64,000 nt of DNA from Osedax fenrisi (taxonomy: Eukaryota > Annelida > Polychaeta > Sabellida > Siboglinidae), in the NCBI GenBank assembly GCA_964019155.1, contig CAXHSG010000197.1:868001-932000 (forward strand). The letters run 5' to 3'. This document shows positions 61,181 through 64,000 of the stretch, piece after piece. Position 1 is the first letter of the stretch; every line of letters starts with the position of its first letter. Both the position numbers and the translations under genes were made by a program. The notes below the pieces were generated by a model. The model did not search any database. It saw nothing but the letters and a program-made list of their open reading frames with translations, and was not told the DNA's origin.

Positions 61181-64000
61181 TAATTCTAGTTAACTTTAGC
61201 TAACTCTAGGTAACTCTAGCTAACTCTAGGTAACTTTAGCTAACTCTAGGTAACTTTAGCTAACTCTAGGTAACTCTAGGTAATTCTAGCTAACTCTAGC
61301 TAACTCTAGGTAACTCTAGGTAACTCTAGCTAACTCTAGCTAACTTTAGCTAACTCTAGCTAACTCTAGCTAACTCTAGCTAACTTTAGCTAACTCTAGC
61401 TAACTCTAGCTAACTCTAGCTAACTCTAGGTAACTCTAGCTAACTTTAGCTAACTCTAGCTAACTCTAGGTAATTCTAGATAACTTTAGCTAACTCTAGG
61501 TAACTCTAGCTAACTCTAGGTAACTTTAGCTAACTCTAGGTAACTCTAGCTAACTCTAGGTAACTCTAGGTAACTCTAGCTAACTCTAGCTAACTCTAGC
61601 TAACTCTAGGTAACTCTAGCTAACTCTAGCTAACTCTAGCTAACTCTAGGTAACTTTAGCTAACTCTAGCTAACTTTAGGTAACTCTAGCTAACTTTAGC
61701 TAACTCTAGCTAACTCTAGGTAACTCTAGCTAACTTTAGCTAACTCTAGCTAACTCTAGCTAACTCTAGGTAATTCTAGCTTACTCTAGCTAACTCTAGC
61801 TAACTCTAGCTAACTCTAGGTAACTCTAGGTAACTCTAGCTAACTTTAGCTAACTCTAGGTAACTCTAGCTAACTCTAGCTAACTCTAGGTAACTCTAGT
61901 TAACTCTAGCTAACTCTAGGTAACTCTAGCTAACTTTAGCTAACTCTAGGTAACTCTAGGTAACTCTAGCTAACTCTAGTTAACTCTAGCTAACTCTAGC
62001 TAACTCTAGCTAACTTTAGCTAACTCTAGCTAACTCTAGGTAACTCTAGCTAACTTTAGCTAACTCTAGCTAACTCTAGCTAACTCTAGGTAACTCTAGG
62101 TAACTCTAGGTAACTCTAGCTAACTTTAGCTAACTCTAGCTAACTCTAGCTAACTCTAGCTAACTCTATGTAACTCTAGCTAACTTTAGCTAACTCTAGC
62201 TAATTTAGCTAACTCTAGCTAACTCTAGGTAACTCTAGCTAACTCTAGCTAACTCTAGCTAACTCTAGCTAACTCTAGGTAACTCTAGGTAACTCTAGAT
62301 AACTCTAGTTAACTCTAGCTAACTCTAGGTAACTCTAGCTAACTTTAGCTAACTCTAGGTAACTCTAGGTAACTCTAGCTAACTCTAGTTAACTCTAGCT
62401 AACTCTAGCTAACTCTAGCTAACTTTAGCTAACTCTAGCTAACTCTAGGTAACTCTAGCTAACTTTAGCTAACTCTAGCTAACTCTAGCTAACTCTAGCT
62501 AACTCTATGTAACTCTAGCTAACTTTAGCTAACTCTAGCTGAATCTAGCTAATTCTAGGTAACTCTAGCTATCTCTAGCTAACTCTAGGTAACTCTAGGT
62601 AACTCTAGGTAACTCTAGGTAACTCTAGCTAACTCTAGCTAACTCTAGGTAACTTTAGCTAACTCTAGCTAACTCTAGGTAACTCTAGGTAACTCTAACT
62701 AACTCTAGCTAACTCTAGGTAACTCTAGCTAACTCTAGGTAATTCTAGCTAACTCTAGGTAACTTTAGCTAACTCTAGCTAACTCTAGCTAACTCTAGGT
62801 AACTCTAGGTAACTCTAGCTAACTCTAGGTAACTCTAGCTAACTCTAGCTAACTCTAGGTAACTCTAGGTAACTCTAGCTAACTCTAGGTAACTTTAGCT
62901 AACTCTAGGTAACTCTAGCTAACTCTAGGTAACTTTAGCTAACTCTAGCTAACTCTAGCTAACTTTAGCTAACTCTAGCTAACTCTAGCTAACTCTAGGT
63001 AATTCTAGCTTACTCTAGCTAACTCTAGCTAACTCTAGCTAACTCTAGGTAACTCTAGGTAACTCTAGCTAACTTTAGCTAACTCTAGCTAATTTAGCTA
63101 ACTCTAGTTAACTCTAGCTAACTCTAGGTAACTCTAGGTAACTCTAGATAACTCTAATTAACTCTAGCTAACTCTAGGTAACTCTAGCTAACTTTAGCTA
63201 ACTCTAGGTAACTCTAGGTAACTCTAGCTAACTCTAGTTAACTCTAGCTAACTCTAGCTAACTCTAGCTAACTTTAGCTAACTCTAGCTAACTCTAGGTA
63301 ACTCTAGCTAACTTTAGCTAACTCTAGCTAACTCTAGGTAACTCTAGCTAACTTTAGCTAACTCTAGCTAACTCTAGGTAACTCTAGCTAACTTTAGCTA
63401 ACTCTAGCTAACTCTAGGTAATTCTAGTTAACTTTAGCTAACTCTAGGTAACTCTAGCTAACTCTAGGTAACTTTAGCTAACTCTAGGTAACTTTAGCTA
63501 ACTCTAGGTAACTCTAGGTAATTCTAGCTAACTCTAGCTAACTCTAGGTAACTCTAGGTAACTCTAGCTAACTCTAGCTAACTTTAGCTAACTCTAGCTA
63601 ACTCTAGCTAACTCTAGCTAACTTTAGCTAACTCTAGCTAACTCTAGCTAACTCTAGCTAACTCTAGATAACTCTAGCTAACTTTAGCTAACTCTAGCTA
63701 ACTCTAGGTAATTCTAGATAACTTTAGCTAACTCTAGGTAACTCTAGCTAACTCTAGGTAACTTTAGCTAACTCTAGGTAACTCTAGCTAACTCTAGGTA
63801 ACTCTAGGTAACTCTAGCTAACTCTAGCTAACTCTAGCTAACTCTAGGTAACTCTAGCTAACTCTAGCTAACTCTAGCTAACTCTAGGTAACTTTAGCTA
63901 ACTCTAGCTAACTTTAGGTAACTCTAGCTAACTTTAGCTAACTCTAGCTAACTCTAGGTAACTCTAGCTAACTTTAGCTAACTCTAGCTAACTCTAGCTA
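61181..64000 (+). repeat. Block pair offset 2,238 bp, running off the right edge
   Basis: TAATTCTAGT (61181 and 63419) and TAACTTTAGG (61671 and 63909) are 2,238 bases apart, and the units between them agree in order. The second copy continues to the window edge, so the length cannot be given. The offset includes the two 9-base units at 62201 and 63090. Confidence 0.8.
63259..63418 (+). repeat. Four-unit (40-bp) sub-repeat, four copies
   Basis: The unit order a, c, a, b is repeated four times without interruption, with class c units at 63269, 63309, 63349 and 63389 and class b units at 63289, 63329, 63369 and 63409. The same 40-base order occurs in shorter runs across the window, for example near 11,570-11,700 and 14,140-14,280. 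It is the commonest local order above the single unit. Confidence 0.9.

Larger units (their letters stand above)
43350..62549 (+). repeat. TGACTCTAGC variant family, right domain only
   Basis: TGACTCTAGC starts at 43350, 48367, 51705, 53914, 57252, 57672, 59011, 59721, 59911 and 60421. The related TGAATCTAGC is at 57722, 58102 and 62540. Nearly every site is preceded by units a, c, a and followed by TAATTCTAGG, so this is one module copied many times. I saw no copy in the first 43 kb. The double change in TGAATCTAGC arose on the single-change background, which gives an order of events. Confidence 0.88.
1741..63098 (+). repeat. 33 nine-base register-shift units (TAATTTAGC)
   Basis: TAATTTAGC, which equals TAACTTTAGC without its C at base 4, starts at 1741, 5020, 6649, 7128, 8197, 9536, 10925, 11915, 12094, 13573, 14502, 17051, 21930, 22709, 28648, 29567, 31246, 32165, 33254, 36563, 37482, 38571, 45470, 46969, 47528, 50307, 50866, 53405, 55474, 56893, 58642, 62201 and 63090. 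Each moves the unit register back by one base, and the last digit of these starts steps down in order as expected. I found no other shortened unit. The upstream context is nearly constant: units b, b, a, c, a come just before it (one exception: TAACTATAGC precedes the copy at 1741). Many copies also have TTACTCTAGC about 80 bases upstream. Downstream the flank has two forms, two a units then one b, or two a units then four b. This fits one deletion event later copied with its flanks. Confidence 0.95.
1..64000 (+). repeat. 10-bp satellite DNA array, fills the window
   Basis: The window is an uninterrupted head-to-tail array of a 10-base unit, consensus TAACTCTAGC, always in the same orientation. 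Unit starts sit at positions ending in 1 at the left edge and drift to positions ending in 9 at the right edge. Thirty-three 9-base units and one 11-base unit explain that drift exactly, giving 6,403 units plus two bases. Variation concentrates at unit base 10 (C or G, rarely T or A), base 6 (C or T) and base 4 (C or T). TAA at base 1 and TAG at base 7 share a phase and the unit length is not a multiple of 3, so every + frame is closed about every 30 bases. The complement carries TAG in the same way. No CDS is therefore possible. Such arrays in eukaryotes are normally heterochromatic; the exact location and species are not readable from this sequence. Confidence 0.99.

Noticed and set aside
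1..64000. Telomere repeat array
   Set aside because: The unit resembles CTAA- or TTAGG-type motifs only in part. Neither strand is G-rich, G occurs chiefly at unit bases 9 and 10, and the array has kilobase block structure rather than uniform telomerase-like repeats.
1..64000. Protein-coding repeats
   Set aside because: TAA at base 1 and TAG at base 7 close each + frame about every 30 bases, and TAG in the complement does the same on the - strand. No frame stays open long enough for a gene.
1..64000. Splice donors at class b joints (TAG followed by GTAACT)
   Set aside because: The match follows from the unit sequence and occurs hundreds of times with no exon or acceptor tract to pair with it.
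1..64000. CRISPR array
   Set aside because: There are no unique spacers; all sequence between any two repeats is the same 10-base unit.
1..64000. Pure assembly or low-complexity artefact
   Set aside because: Ordered rare variants, shared landmarks at exact offsets and private substitutions form a coherent history. An artefact in copy number of single blocks cannot be excluded from sequence alone.
1..64000. Assignment to a named species satellite
   Set aside because: Some fly satellites have 10-base units and some fish genomes have TAGCTAAC-rich repeats, but I do not recognise TAACTCTAGC as a described family and will not name a taxon on that basis.

Overview
The whole 64,000-base window is the inside of one satellite DNA array. 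It is built only from a 10-base unit, consensus TAACTCTAGC on the + strand, repeated head to tail. I see no other sequence class: no gene, RNA gene, transposon, CRISPR array, origin or unique spacer. Every base can be assigned to a unit. My count from the register is 6,403 complete units plus two bases: 6,369 of 10 bases, 33 of 9 bases and one of 11 bases. Both edges of the window cut the array, so its full length is unknown. An array of this size and nested structure points to a eukaryote, in constitutive heterochromatin (pericentromere, subtelomere, or sex or B chromosome). The unit does not match a telomere motif or a named satellite that I can recognise with confidence, so I do not name a taxon.

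Units fall into a few classes. In the entries below, 'a' is TAACTCTAGC, 'b' is TAACTCTAGG, 'c' is TAACTTTAGC, and 'd' is TAATTCTAGC or TAATTCTAGG. Rare variants act as landmarks. Ordered strings of these classes form higher-order blocks of 0.8 to 5.3 kb. Many blocks are duplicated head to tail, with the second copy starting where the first ends. The clearest start pairs are 2,780/3,830 (1,050 bp), 14,911/17,430/19,610 (2,519 and 2,180 bp), 26,988/27,758 (770 bp), 27,738/30,336 (2,598 bp), 30,336/35,653 (5,317 bp), 40,010/41,340 (1,330 bp), 44,070/45,569 (1,499 bp), 45,619/48,947 (3,328 bp) and 51,395/53,604 (2,209 bp). Older or more distant copies are offset by 1,929, 4,516, 7,915 and 10,545 bp.

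The left two thirds (1 to about 42.6 kb) and the right third (from about 43.3 kb) carry different rare variants. The left has TAACTTTATA with AAACTCTAGG, TAACTCAAGG, TAACTTCAGC and TAACTTAAGC. The right has TGACTCTAGC, TAACTCTTGG and AAACTTTAGC. This suggests two amplification domains meeting near 43 kb.

One 9-base unit, TAATTTAGC, causes all 33 one-base backward register shifts and always sits in nearly the same context. It looks like a single old deletion spread by block duplication. Stops recur in all six frames within tens of bases, so no protein can be encoded. The interest here is structural: a fossil record of unequal exchange in a very short-unit satellite.
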